Part shown: positions 26,327-34,805 of the stretch, in pieces
How positions within the stretch are numbered: position 1 is the first letter of the stretch
How the letters are laid out: the number at the start of each line of letters is the position of its first letter
Source of the DNA: Paraburkholderia largidicola
GTDB lineage: Bacteria > Pseudomonadota > Gammaproteobacteria > Burkholderiales > Burkholderiaceae
DNA: 64,000 bases
Direction: 5' to 3'
NCBI RefSeq assembly: GCF_013426895.1
Contig: NZ_AP023174.1
Location: 1,736,001 to 1,800,000, forward strand
Notes under the pieces: generated by a model
What the model was told of the DNA's origin: nothing
Databases searched by the model: none
What the model saw: only the letters and a program-made list of their open reading frames with translations
Made by a program: the position numbers and the translations under genes

Positions 26327-27724
26327 TCAGTACGCGTTGCTGCCCACGAAGCCCTTCCAGAAAGTCAGGCCCACGATCTTGATGTCGAGCCAGAAGCTCC
26401 AGTGCTGCATGTAGTACAGATCGAGCTTCACGCGGCCCATCATCTTTTCGATGCGGTCGGTTTCGCCGCGATAGCCGTTGATCTGCGCCCAGCCGGTGAT
26501 GCCGGGCTTGATCCGGTAGCGGTGCATGTAGCCCTTCACCAGATCCTTGTAGATGTCGTCGTGTTCGAGCGCATGCGGACGCGGACCGACCACCGACATC
26601 TCGCCGCGCAGCACGTTGATGAACTGCGGCAGTTCGTCGAGGCTCGTGCGGCGCAGGAACGCGCCGACGGGCGTAATGCGCGGATCGCGGCGCGTCGCCT
26701 GGGTGATCCTGCCCGACTCTTCCTTGTGGACCTTCATCGAACGGAATTTGAAGATCTCGAATTCGCGTCCGTCGATGCCCTTGCGCCGTTGCCGGAAAAA
26801 CACCGGGCCCGGCGACGACACCTTCACGGCCACGGCGATCGCGAGCAGCAGCGGCGCGAGCGCGGTGAGCGCGGCGAGCGCGAACAGGCGGTCGAAGATC
26901 CGCTTGGGCAGAACGCGCAGATCGGTGATCGGCGACGCGGCGAGATTGATCGCGGGCACCCCGAGCAGATCGACCATCGGCTGGTTGAGCAGTGTCAGGC
27001 TGCGTACATCCGGGATGAAGCGGATGTTCACGAAGTCGTTGCGGAACTCCATCACGAAACGATGGATGATCTTCTCTTTCGACATCGGCAGCGCCATCCA
27101 CAGCTCGCGCACCGAGCGGCGGCGCATCTCGTCGATCATCGCCGCGTAGTCGCGCTGCACGGGCACGCCTTCGATCGTTTCCGGCTCGTCGATGTCTTCG
27201 TAGTGGCTGCGGTTATCGTTTTCGTCATAGACGAGCACGGGGCTGAAGCCGGCTTCGGGACGGCTGCGCATCTGCTCGATCAGAAACTTGCCGTAGGGCG
27301 CGCCACCGACGATCGCCACCCTCTTCTGGTTGTAGCCCTCGCGGCGCAGGCCACGCAGCACGGCGTGCACGAGCGCCTTCGTGACGATCAGCAGCACCAC
27401 GCTCGCGCCGGCCCAGTATGCGAGCCACAGGCGCGACAGCATGTCCGAACGGTGCAGGCTGAAGCTCATCAGGATGCCCGTCACCTCGACCATCATCCAG
27501 CCCATCGACACGCGCCACAACAGGTCGTACAGCGGCTTGCCGCGCCACGACTGATAGATGCCGAGGGCCGGAAAGAACAGGATCACGAGCAGGCAGTCGA
27601 ACGCCAGCGACACGCTTTGCATGTCGTCGAGCCATACGAAACGCCCTGCGTGCATGGCAGCCGCAATCAGCGCGCCGAGCGCGACCATGCCGATGTCGAT
27701 GATTCTCGATAGAACGCTCAGCAT
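26327..27724 (-). CDS. bceB: Undecaprenyl-phosphate glucose phosphotransferase (BceB)
   Basis: Starts repeat-unit assembly by moving glucose-1-phosphate from UDP-glucose to undecaprenyl phosphate. The 465-residue polyisoprenyl-phosphate hexose-1-phosphate transferase has four or five N-terminal hydrophobic helices, a CoA-binding-like central domain (VAIVGGAPYGKFLIEQM), one more helix near residue 275, and the catalytic WbaP/WcaJ-type domain (FFRQRRKGIDGREFEIFKFR, TSLDELPQFINVL, MSVVGPRPHA). GAGGGG precedes the ATG. It is the first gene of the operon, divergent from bceA across the AT-rich promoter region. Confidence 0.94.
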   Translation of the reverse strand: MLSVLSRIIDIGMVALGALIAAAMHAGRFVWLDDMQSVSLAFDCLLVILFFPALGIYQSWRGKPLYDLLWRVSMGWMMVEVTGILMSFSLHRSDMLSRLWLAYWAGASVVLLIVTKALVHAVLRGLRREGYNQKRVAIVGGAPYGKFLIEQMRSRPEAGFSPVLVYDENDNRSHYEDIDEPETIEGVPVQRDYAAMIDEMRRRSVRELWMALPMSKEKIIHRFVMEFRNDFVNIRFIPDVRSLTLLNQPMVDLLGVPAINLAASPITDLRVLPKRIFDRLFALAALTALAPLLLAIAVAVKVSSPGPVFFRQRRKGIDGREFEIFKFRSMKVHKEESGRITQATRRDPRITPVGAFLRRTSLDELPQFINVLRGEMSVVGPRPHALEHDDIYKDLVKGYMHRYRIKPGITGWAQINGYRGETDRIEKMMGRVKLDLYYMQHWSFWLDIKIVGLTFWKGFVGSNAY

Positions 27725-28355
27725 CTGCTGCCCCTCGCCTTGTCTGTCAGTTCAATCAAGTTCTATCCGCGATCCGTTGAAAAGCGCGCTGCGTGAATCG
27801 CGCGCCGGGTTGTCGGGAAATTCACAAACGGCTTCGCGTTTTGCAAATGGAAAAGCAATTCGCTTCGCATTCGGTGCATTGCGGTTTTGCTAGCGATCCG
27901 AATGCGGATGAATTGAGCCGGTGAGTGAATACCCTTGTACAAGGCTAGATAAAGCGGCATTAAAATTCGCGGTGCAAGACGGCAAAAAATCTCAAAATGT
28001 ATCGGCACGATTTACGCTATTTTTTCTGCTTTTATTCGGTAACTTTTCCCGAATTATGCGTATTCAGCCCACACTTGGCGCCACCCACACCTCCTTTGCC
28101 GTGCTTTTTTTCGTCTGCACTGTCAGTTGATGCCGTACGCGTGCCGGTCAGGCTCCGCATTTCGACGGCGCGAATTGTGTCGTGTCAATTTTTACATAAT
28201 TTATTTTCTATTTTTATGTTATTGCGAAATTATTCGTTAATGCATGCCGAGCATTTTGCATTGGAATTATTCGCCAGAAATTCAATGTCGATTTATTGAC
28301 GCATTACGACGTGATAAAAACGAAGGCATTCACCCCGCTTCGAGGAGTTATCACC
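27725..28355. other. AT-rich divergent promoter region between bceB and bceA
   Basis: 631 nt without a convincing gene. It is markedly richer in A+T than either flank, especially 27950-28050 and 28185-28300. It holds bce 12-mer site 3 and a second related site GGAATTATTCG at 28263-28273. It must contain the promoters of the ten-gene bceB-K operon and of bceA, with long untranslated leaders on at least one side. A GAGGAG ribosome site for bceA is at 28342-28347. Confidence 0.65.
28225..28236. promoter_or_regulatory. Candidate bce regulatory site 3 (CRAAATTATTYG)
   Basis: CGAAATTATTCG, a near-perfect dyad, lies 120 nt upstream of the bceA start. It matches sites at 571 and 9466. Confidence 0.4.
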
Positions 28356-29885
28356 ATGACTGCTACGGCGTCAGCCGTCGACAATCGACAGGCGAATCAA
28401 ACCCGGCTCAACGTCAAGCTCAAGGTTCATCCCGTGATACTGGCTGGCGGCTCGGGCACACGGCTGTGGCCGATGTCGCGCGAACAGCATCCGAAACAGC
28501 TGATCGGCCTGCTAGGCGCAGACTCGCTGCTGCAATCGACGACGCAACGGCTCGATGGGCTCGATGCCGGTTATCCCGTCGCCGAGCAACTGGTCGTTGT
28601 CTGCAATGAAGAACATCGCTTCACGACGGCCGAGCAATTGCGCGTGAGCGGCAAGCAGAGCCGCCTGATTCTCGAGCCCTGCGCGCGCGACACTGCACCC
28701 GCCTTGACCATCGCCGCGCTTTCCGTGCTTGCGGAGGACCAGGACGGCATCATGGTCGTGATGCCCGCCGATCACGCGGTGACGGACAGCGAAGGTTTTC
28801 ACGCCGCTGTTGCGGCGGGCGTGCAGCACGCGGCAAACGGCCAGATCGTGACGATGGGCATCGTGCCGTCGCGCGCCGAAACGGGCTACGGCTATATTCG
28901 CATCGGCGCTTCGCTGCCCGCAGTCGAAACGGCGAGCGAGCGTGTGATCGACGCGCATCAGCTCGACCGCTTCGTCGAAAAGCCGCATATCGAACTCGCA
29001 CAGCGTTACGTCGAATCGAAAGAGTATTGGTGGAACAGCGGCATCTTCATTCTGCGTGCGTCGACGTGGATCAAGGCCGTGCGCCACTTCCAGCCGGCCA
29101 TTTACGAGGCCTGCGAAGCCGCGCATGCGCAAGGCACCACCGACGGCGACTTCTTCCGCGTGCAGCGCGACGCTTTCGGCGCATGCCCGTCCAATTCGAT
29201 CGACTACGCGGTGATGGAACGCCTCGGCGGCGACACGTCGGTGTGCACGGGCGTGGTCGTGCCGCTCGACGCCGGCTGGTCCGACGTCGGCTCGTGGGAC
29301 GCGATCTGGGACATCCTGCCGAAAGACAGCGAAGACAACGTCGGCCGCGGCAACGTGATGTTCGAAGGCGCCGGCTCGACCTTCGCGCATTCCGAAGGCC
29401 GCCTGATCGCCTGCGTCGGCACACATGATCTCGTCGTCGTCGAAACCGACGACGCGATTCTCGTCGCCGACAAGAGCCGCGTGCAGGACGTGAAGAAGGT
29501 GGTGGGCCGCATCCGCGAAGCACACGGCGCGGAAGCCGTGAACCATCGCAAGGTGCATCGCCCGTGGGGCCATTACGATTCCGTCGACACGGGCGAGCGC
29601 TTCCAGGTGAAGCGCATCGTCGTGAAGCCGGGCGCGCAACTGTCGCTGCAGATGCACCATCATCGCGCCGAACACTGGATCGTCGTGCGCGGCACGGCGC
29701 TCGTCACGCGCGGCGAAGAGCGCTTCATCGTGTCGGAAAACGAATCGGCGTATATCCCGCTCGGCGTGACGCATCGCCTCGAAAATCCGGGCAAGATGCC
29801 GCTCGAAATCATCGAAGTGCAATCGGGCTCGTATCTCGGCGAAGACGATATCGTGCGTTTCGACGACACGTACGGCCGGCGCTAA
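28356..29885 (+). CDS. manC: Bifunctional mannose-1-P guanylyltransferase / mannose-6-P isomerase (BceA)
   Basis: Makes GDP-mannose: isomerises fructose-6-P to mannose-6-P and couples mannose-1-P to GTP. The 509-residue type II enzyme has the N-terminal nucleotidyltransferase signature ILAGGSGTRLWPMSREQHPK (about residues 28-47) and FVEKPH, then a C-terminal cupin isomerase domain with MHHHRAEHWIVVRGTALV and YIPLGVTHRLENPG. The ATG at 28356 has GAGGAG eight bases upstream; an in-frame ATG at 28296 lacks one. It is transcribed alone and ends in a hairpin. It corresponds to bceA. The mannose-6-P to mannose-1-P mutase is not in this window. Confidence 0.94.
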   Translation: MTATASAVDNRQANQTRLNVKLKVHPVILAGGSGTRLWPMSREQHPKQLIGLLGADSLLQSTTQRLDGLDAGYPVAEQLVVVCNEEHRFTTAEQLRVSGKQSRLILEPCARDTAPALTIAALSVLAEDQDGIMVVMPADHAVTDSEGFHAAVAAGVQHAANGQIVTMGIVPSRAETGYGYIRIGASLPAVETASERVIDAHQLDRFVEKPHIELAQRYVESKEYWWNSGIFILRASTWIKAVRHFQPAIYEACEAAHAQGTTDGDFFRVQRDAFGACPSNSIDYAVMERLGGDTSVCTGVVVPLDAGWSDVGSWDAIWDILPKDSEDNVGRGNVMFEGAGSTFAHSEGRLIACVGTHDLVVVETDDAILVADKSRVQDVKKVVGRIREAHGAEAVNHRKVHRPWGHYDSVDTGERFQVKRIVVKPGAQLSLQMHHHRAEHWIVVRGTALVTRGEERFIVSENESAYIPLGVTHRLENPGKMPLEIIEVQSGSYLGEDDIVRFDDTYGRR

Positions 29886-29912
29886 CCCACGTCGGACACG
29901 TCGATAACGAAC

Positions 29913-29954
29913 GCGGCAGAGACGGACGCGGATGATTGCGCCCGTCTCTGCCGC
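29913..29954 (+). terminator. Hairpin downstream of bceA
   Basis: Perfect 13-bp stem GCGGCAGAGACGG/CCGTCTCTGCCGC (29913-29925 with 29942-29954) with a 16-nt loop, 28 nt after the bceA stop. The downstream T-tract is weak, so termination may be partial. Confidence 0.6.
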
Positions 29955-30141
29955 TACGTGTTTGCTGATGCTTCAGATTGAATTGGCGAAGTGAAAGCGC
30001 GCGATGCGTGAAGCACCGCTCCGCACGACAACGAAGACGAAATGAACGACTAGACAGCAACGACGCGCCCGCCCGCTGCGCGCCTGCCCAGGTAACCGGT
30101 TCCAGCCGGAGTCAAACGATGGCGTACCTACGCCATCGTCG

Positions 30142-31380
30142 TCATCCTGCGTGCGAAAGCAGATTCAACGGCAACGGGTAGCGTTCGCCCGTTTTGTCCT
30201 TGGCGACTTCGGACGGATAACGGCGCAGCGGCATCAGACGCGGATTCAGATGCTGCGGCAGATGCGGATTGCCCGCTGCGCCGCCAACGTTTGCGGCGGC
30301 GAGCGCAGGCGTCGGCGTGAGCTCGGGCATGGTGCGCGTGACCGGCCGTACGGCGACCTTCGGCGTGTGCAGACCCACGCTCGACGGACTCGCGTGCACG
30401 CCTGCCGCCACTTCCTGCGTACGGCATTCGCGGTCGATCCATTGCCGCGCCCAGTCGAGCGCAAAACGGTGCGCCGCGTCGACATCGGCGAAACGCGGAC
30501 CGATCAGGCCGGAGCGCTCGACGCGCTTGCCGTCCTTCATGATCTCGGCCCACGCACGGAATGCGTTGGGCACCTGCTCCGCCTCGACATAAATCGTATA
30601 GCCCTGGCGGTCGGCGACCTGCAGGCCGCGCGGCGCCGTGAGGCTCATCCACAGCGGCGTGTGCTGGCTATCCGCCGTGGTATCCGCCGAAGCGCTCGCG
30701 GTGGACGCGTCTTCCCTCTGCGCGTCGGCTTGCACCGACGCGACATGAGAGTCGACGATAACGGCGAGCGCATCGGCACGCGGCGCGTCGTCGAAGACGA
30801 CACCGGCATCGAGCGCGCTCGCAGCGGCCAAAGCGCCCACGGCGTTTGCTCGCGGCGCCTCGACGAAGCCCGTCTCGACGGCAGCCGAGCCCGCCAGCTG
30901 ACGCGTGATGTCGGCCATCGGCGCGAGCGCGCGCCAGCCGGAAGGCGCGCCGTTCGGCACGCCGGACTCAGCAGGCGACGCTTGCCACGTCTCCGGACTC
31001 TTCCAGAACACGCCGCGCGCGAGTTCGTCGCGCGGCTTCGGCGCTTCGACCACGGGCGCCGGCTTCGGCGCAGCGGGCGGCGTCGGTTCGGGAATGTACG
31101 CGAACGCGCGGCCATTCAACGACAACAGACGGATCACTTCTGCCAGCGTGCCATCGGCTTGCCACTCCTCGAAGCGGCGGCGGCACGTAGGGCCTGACGG
31201 ATAGCGGCCGGGAAGCTTCGACCACGGTTCACCCGTCGTCAATATCCACAGAACGGCATTGGCCACGATACGGGGTTCGGCGCGGGGCCGTCCGCGTCGG
31301 TTCAGGCGGACGGCTGGCTCGTCGGAAACAAGCGCGGATACCTGCGCCCATTCGTCATTGCTTAGCTCATCGAAAAACAT
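30142..31380 (-). CDS. Protein with IS5-type transposase N-terminal domain fused to a long non-transposase tail
   Basis: A 412-residue protein of unknown role. Residues about 3-85 resemble the DUF4096/IS402-type N-terminal domain of IS5-family transposases (ELSNDEWAQVSALV, RGRPRAEPRIVANAVLWILT, LPGRYPSGPTCRRRFEEW). No DDE catalytic domain follows. Instead there is an alanine/proline-rich linker and a C-terminal region (about 245-320) with TAPRGLQVADRQGYTIYVEA and FRAWAEIMKDGKRVERSG. The ATG at 31380 was chosen because GGAG lies six bases upstream; a GTG four codons earlier overlaps that site. No transposon ends flank it, so it is probably a domesticated DNA-binding protein. Its place beside bceA makes a regulatory link conceivable but unproven. 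Confidence 0.7.
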   Translation of the reverse strand: MFFDELSNDEWAQVSALVSDEPAVRLNRRGRPRAEPRIVANAVLWILTTGEPWSKLPGRYPSGPTCRRRFEEWQADGTLAEVIRLLSLNGRAFAYIPEPTPPAAPKPAPVVEAPKPRDELARGVFWKSPETWQASPAESGVPNGAPSGWRALAPMADITRQLAGSAAVETGFVEAPRANAVGALAAASALDAGVVFDDAPRADALAVIVDSHVASVQADAQREDASTASASADTTADSQHTPLWMSLTAPRGLQVADRQGYTIYVEAEQVPNAFRAWAEIMKDGKRVERSGLIGPRFADVDAAHRFALDWARQWIDRECRTQEVAAGVHASPSSVGLHTPKVAVRPVTRTMPELTPTPALAAANVGGAAGNPHLPQHLNPRLMPLRRYPSEVAKDKTGERYPLPLNLLSHAG

Positions 31381-31922
31381 TGAGTTCTCCACGCAGCCTG
31401 GCCCGGCTGCGGCGTTGGGCTCGCACGAACTTCATTCTGGCGGTTCGCGTCGGGTCCTCGGTTGCACAATATGCTTATACGTTCGTGCGCCGGGATTGAG
31501 AAAAGCACATCGATAGTGCGCTGATTCACCGGGACGACGCACAAAACGTGGTCTCACTCGTGCATGGGAGAATTTGTGCACGAAGCATACCATTGCTAGG
31601 GTTTGTCTGAATATGACGGAGACAAGTGTTACGGATAGAAACAAACTTGTCCTTTTTGCTGCGTCGTTTAGTTCATGACTGTCACAGAAATGACGTCGGT
31701 TGCAACGCGTCGAACATTGCGCGAGCAGCGGGACACAGCGCGCCCATGCCCGCGTCGTTGCGATGACGAACGCGTGTCGCGTGAACGGCGCACAACAGAA
31801 TTGACGCGGTTACATTCGCGTTGATGTGCGACGCATAAGGTGTGGGCGTGCAGCGGCGTTTTTATTTGTGATGCATCGTTGCCGCTGCATGCAACAGATA
31901 GTGCAATGTGTCGATGTGGGGT
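31381..31922. other. Intergenic region, no gene seen
   Basis: 542 nt between the minus-strand IS5-domain gene and the yciI-type gene stop. Only short overlapping frames without ribosome sites occur. The part upstream of 31380 is moderately AT-rich (31550-31680) and should contain that gene's promoter. No repeat, tRNA or terminator was recognised. Confidence 0.5.
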
Positions 31923-32219
31923 TCAGCGCACGGGAGTCGCCGCACGTTCGCCGACCACAGTGGTCCACGGCCGCACGCGCCATTTCGTGACGAGTCCGTT
32001 GAGCACATACGGGTCGGCTTGCGCGAACGATTCGGCGACGGCGGGCGAATCGCCTTCGAAGAGCAGCACGGCTGTATCGACGGGATCGGCGAGTGCACCG
32101 CCGAGATGCAGTTCGCCGCGTTCGGCGGCCGCCCAGGCGAGCTTCAGATGCGCGCCGCGAAACTCCGCGCGACGCTCAAGATAGTCCGGCGACACATCGT
32201 AGATCAGTAGATAGTGCAT
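31923..32219 (-). CDS. YciI family protein
   Basis: A 98-residue cytoplasmic YciI-like (ferredoxin-like, dimeric alpha/beta barrel) protein. The opening MHYLLIYDVSPDYLERRAEF, the GALADP turn and FAQADPYVLNGLVTKWRVRP are characteristic, with the conserved His and Asp residues of the family. The ATG at 32219 is preceded by AGGAG at eight to nine bases, better than the frame's earlier ATG at 32258. Family members are small enzymes or chaperone-like proteins of uncertain role, some with dehydrochlorinase-like chemistry. It stands alone on the minus strand, divergent from psiF. Confidence 0.88.
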   Translation of the reverse strand: MHYLLIYDVSPDYLERRAEFRGAHLKLAWAAAERGELHLGGALADPVDTAVLLFEGDSPAVAESFAQADPYVLNGLVTKWRVRPWTTVVGERAATPVR

Positions 32220-32483
32220 GGCGAAAACTCCTGGATGGCGATGACAGTAACGACTCAAGCATAACGTTTCGGGCGTTCAGGGTAAGCGATCTTAGGGAAA
32301 GACCTGTGCAGTCTTAACGCGGCGTGCGTCAACCATTTGTATTGTCCGCTCGTTCTGACAGCACCATGCCTAGCAATGGTGACGGCGATCACAGCGAAAG
32401 CTATCTGCCCGAGGCTGCCCGCCCCGGCTGGATGCCCGTCTCGCGATAACCAACAACATTCACAACCCGTGATGGAGTGTCCC

Positions 32484-32780
32484 ATGAAGATCCAAGCCGC
32501 TCTCGCTGCCCTCGCCCTGACGGGTCTGCTCGCGTCGCCTGCTTTCGCCGCGAACAGCCAGCAATCGAAAATGACCGACTGCAACAAGCAGGCAGGCGAC
32601 AAGAAGGGAGACGAACGCAAGGCGTTCATGAAGAGCTGTCTGTCGGCAGCGCCGGCGGCGGCCGCGTCGGGACCGATGACGCAGCAGGACAAGATGAAGA
32701 TGTGCAACAAGCAGGCAGCCGACAAGAAAGGCGACGACCGCAAGGCATTCATGAGCACCTGCCTGAGCAACAAGGGCTGA
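32484..32780 (+). CDS. psiF: PsiF repeat periplasmic protein
   Basis: A 98-residue secreted protein with a signal peptide ending SPAFA (residue 22) and two PsiF repeats of about 33 residues. Each contains KM.. CNKQA.DKKGD.RKAFM..CLS, with two conserved cysteines per repeat, suggesting disulfides. In E. coli PsiF is phosphate-starvation-inducible and of unknown molecular function. The ATG at 32484 is preceded by GGAG and gives a proper signal peptide. An intrinsic terminator follows. Confidence 0.88.
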   Translation: MKIQAALAALALTGLLASPAFAANSQQSKMTDCNKQAGDKKGDERKAFMKSCLSAAPAAAASGPMTQQDKMKMCNKQAADKKGDDRKAFMSTCLSNKG

Positions 32781-32849
32781 GATCCGGCTTGCGTTTGACT
32801 GCGCGGCGCGTCATGCAAGTTCGCGCGGCGCGGGATGCGGTATCGACGG

Positions 32850-32880
32850 GCGGCGTCCAGTGCGGACGCCGCTTTTCTTT
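32850..32880 (+). terminator. Intrinsic terminator after psiF
   Basis: Stem GCGGCGTCC/GGACGCCGC (32850-32858 with 32864-32872) followed by TTTTCTTTT. The rest of the 338-nt gap to 33119 shows no gene. Confidence 0.8.
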
Positions 32881-33118
32881 TGGGCGTCGTGATCGTGCAG
32901 CGGCCGGGTCGTGTCGAAGCTGAAGCATCGCGCATGCGCTTTCCATCCCGCCTGCGACATGGCACACACAAGCCGTGCATTCGCGTCATCACACCCTGCA
33001 CTTCTCCGGCCGTTTTCTTCTATGATGGCGGCACAGACGGCCCATGCCCCACACAAAACAAGTCCCACGGGCCGCCAGCTTGTCGTTGATGCCGCAAGCG
33101 CATCGCACGGAGGCAAGG

Positions 33119-33565
33119 ATGGTTGGGAGACACAAGAATCGCTGGTTGCGTCGCTGGCTGGTGGTGATCGTATTCTGGGCCGTGCCCGTGGCGATCGTCG
33201 CCGTGCGCGAGATTCAGGAGGAGATGGCCTATAACCGGGTCGACCTGAACAACGCGCTGACCACCTGGCAGCTGACCGACGCGCAACGCGCCGCAGGCGC
33301 TGCTGCGCGCTGCCACGGCACGCCCGACGTCGCGCGCGAGGCTGGATGCCCCGCCGACGTGCTGAGCGCGAACGCGCCGCGTCAGCAGGACGCGATCAAC
33401 GAGTACGCGATCCGCAAAAGCACCTTGGCCGGTTATCTGTGGCATGCGTTCGTCGGCTACTGGGTCGTGCCCGCCGCAACTATTTTCGCGATCGGCTTCA
33501 TCATCGGCATGGTGCGCCGCGCGTTGAGGCGGCCGCCCGTCAACAAGAGTCCGGCGAATCATTAG
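33119..33565 (+). CDS. Two-span inner-membrane protein, function unknown
   Basis: A 148-residue protein with a basic N-terminus, a transmembrane helix at about 12-30 (WLVVIVFWAVPVAIVAV), a periplasmic loop of about 70 residues with two cysteines (CHGTPDVAREAGC), a second helix at about 113-135 and a basic tail. GGAGG six bases upstream supports the ATG at 33119; the open frame extends 25 codons further up without a ribosome site. No family is recognised. It is transcribed alone between psiF and the YSC84-type lipoprotein gene. Confidence 0.72.
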   Translation: MVGRHKNRWLRRWLVVIVFWAVPVAIVAVREIQEEMAYNRVDLNNALTTWQLTDAQRAAGAAARCHGTPDVAREAGCPADVLSANAPRQQDAINEYAIRKSTLAGYLWHAFVGYWVVPAATIFAIGFIIGMVRRALRRPPVNKSPANH

Positions 33566-33992
33566 CGCTCGGCGAGTGTGCTCGCGCTGCCAGGCGTCGC
33601 CCGCGAGTTCGCGTACGGCATACGTGTCCGGCCGATGCGCCGCTGCAGCTTTCCCGCAACACTTTCCGTTCGCTTACAGCGAGTTTTGACGCAACGCAAA
33701 ACCGGTAAATACGACTGCTTTCCGCGGAGGCTCAGGCGGCTCGAATCCGGCCGGACGACGCGCATTGCCATCTCCGCGCGCGCGCGCCGGACAGCACCCG
33801 GACAGGCTTCCCATCCGCGCAACCGACCGGCCAGAATTACCCAACAGATCGCTGACGATCGGCGGAGCGCCCGTCACACAAGGGTTTGCGCGGTGTCCCC
33901 AGAACCCTTGCATTACGGGTTGGTGTGATATAACTAAACAGGCAACCCGCGTGAACTGAGGCTGCACCCCGGAACCACGATGGAGAAAAACG
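33566..33992. other. Intergenic region with a putative promoter
   Basis: 427 nt without a convincing gene. A possible sigma-70 promoter for the lipoprotein gene at 33993 is TTGCAT (33908-33913) with TATAAC (33929-33934), spacer 15 nt, which is short. Nothing else was recognised. Confidence 0.4.
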
Positions 33993-34580
33993 ATGCAAAG
34001 ACGAAACTTCATGCTGAAGAGTACCGCCGCGCTTGCTTTCGGAACCCTTGCACTGGCCGGCTGCACCACCACCAAGAGCAGCGGGGAGTCTGCCGCTACG
34101 GACATGTCGAAGCGACAGTCGATCGACGCTAGCGTCGACGGCACCATGTCCCGTCTGTACACGACGGTTCAAGGCTCGCGCGAGCTGGTTGCGAAGGCGC
34201 GCGGCATCCTCGTTTTCCCGTCGGTGCTGCAGGTCGGCTTCGTGGTCGGCGGGCAGTATGGCGAAGGCTCGCTGCGCGTAGGCGGCGCCACGGCCGGCTA
34301 CTACAGCACGATCTCGGGATCGTTCGGTCTGCAGGCCGGCGCGCAGTCGAAGGCGATCATCTTCCTGTTCATGACGCAGGACGCGCTCGACAAATTCCGC
34401 AGCTCCGACGGCTGGTCGGTCGGCGCCGATGCGTCCGTCGCGCTCGTCAAGATGGGCGCGAACGGCGCCGTCGATACGACCACGGCTACCGCGCCCGTCG
34501 AGGTGTTCATCCTGACGAACGCTGGCCTGATGGCCGATGTGTCGCTGGCGGGCACGAAGGTGTCGAAGCTCAAGATCTGA
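33993..34580 (+). CDS. YSC84-type (SYLF/DUF500-like) lipoprotein
   Basis: A 195-residue exported lipoprotein. The signal combines a twin-arginine start (MQRRNFMLK) with lipobox LAGC (Cys24), so Tat-dependent export is possible. The body (LVAKARGILVFPSVLQVGFV, GGQYGEGSLRVGG, GSFGLQAGAQSKAIIFLFMT) matches the YSC84 actin-binding/SYLF-like domain, which in bacteria is a lipid-associated protein of unknown role. Length is normal. A strong terminator lies at 34746. Homologues are common in Burkholderia, but no function is established. Confidence 0.85.
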   Translation: MQRRNFMLKSTAALAFGTLALAGCTTTKSSGESAATDMSKRQSIDASVDGTMSRLYTTVQGSRELVAKARGILVFPSVLQVGFVVGGQYGEGSLRVGGATAGYYSTISGSFGLQAGAQSKAIIFLFMTQDALDKFRSSDGWSVGADASVALVKMGANGAVDTTTATAPVEVFILTNAGLMADVSLAGTKVSKLKI

Positions 34581-34745
34581 CGGCATGGCGGCCTCGATGC
34601 AGGCCACCGCGCCGCAGCGCTACGGGACGCGGACGCGAGTCCGCCTTGCGGTTCCGGCAGGTCGTCGATGGCGGGGGCGCGGCAACGCCGCCCTCGCCCA
34701 TTGACGGCAGATATGACGAACACGCTGAATGACGGGTGAATGACC

Positions 34746-34784
34746 AAGGGCGACGCAATCGTCAGATTGCGTCGCCCTTTCTTT
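34746..34784 (+). terminator. Strong intrinsic terminator
   Basis: Perfect 15-bp stem (34746-34760 with 34765-34779; AAGGGCGACGCAATC and its complement), loop GTCA, followed by TCTTTAT on the plus strand. It serves the lipoprotein gene upstream; the hairpin could also affect the convergent glycosyltransferase gene. Confidence 0.85.
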
Positions 34785-34805
34785 ATACAGTTTTGCCGCG
34801 TGGCT

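Noticed and set aside
30117..30138. 10-bp perfect inverted repeat CGATGGCGTA/TACGCCATCG next to the stop of the IS5-domain gene
   Set aside because: Two-base loop and no T-tract; could be a weak terminator or chance, and no matching end exists on the other side to suggest a transposon terminus.
31589..32380. 12-mer CCTAGCAATGGT shared by the upstream regions of the IS5-domain gene (31589-31600, inverted) and psiF (32369-32380)
   Set aside because: A single exact 12-mer pair is expected by chance in 64 kb; no further similarity around it.
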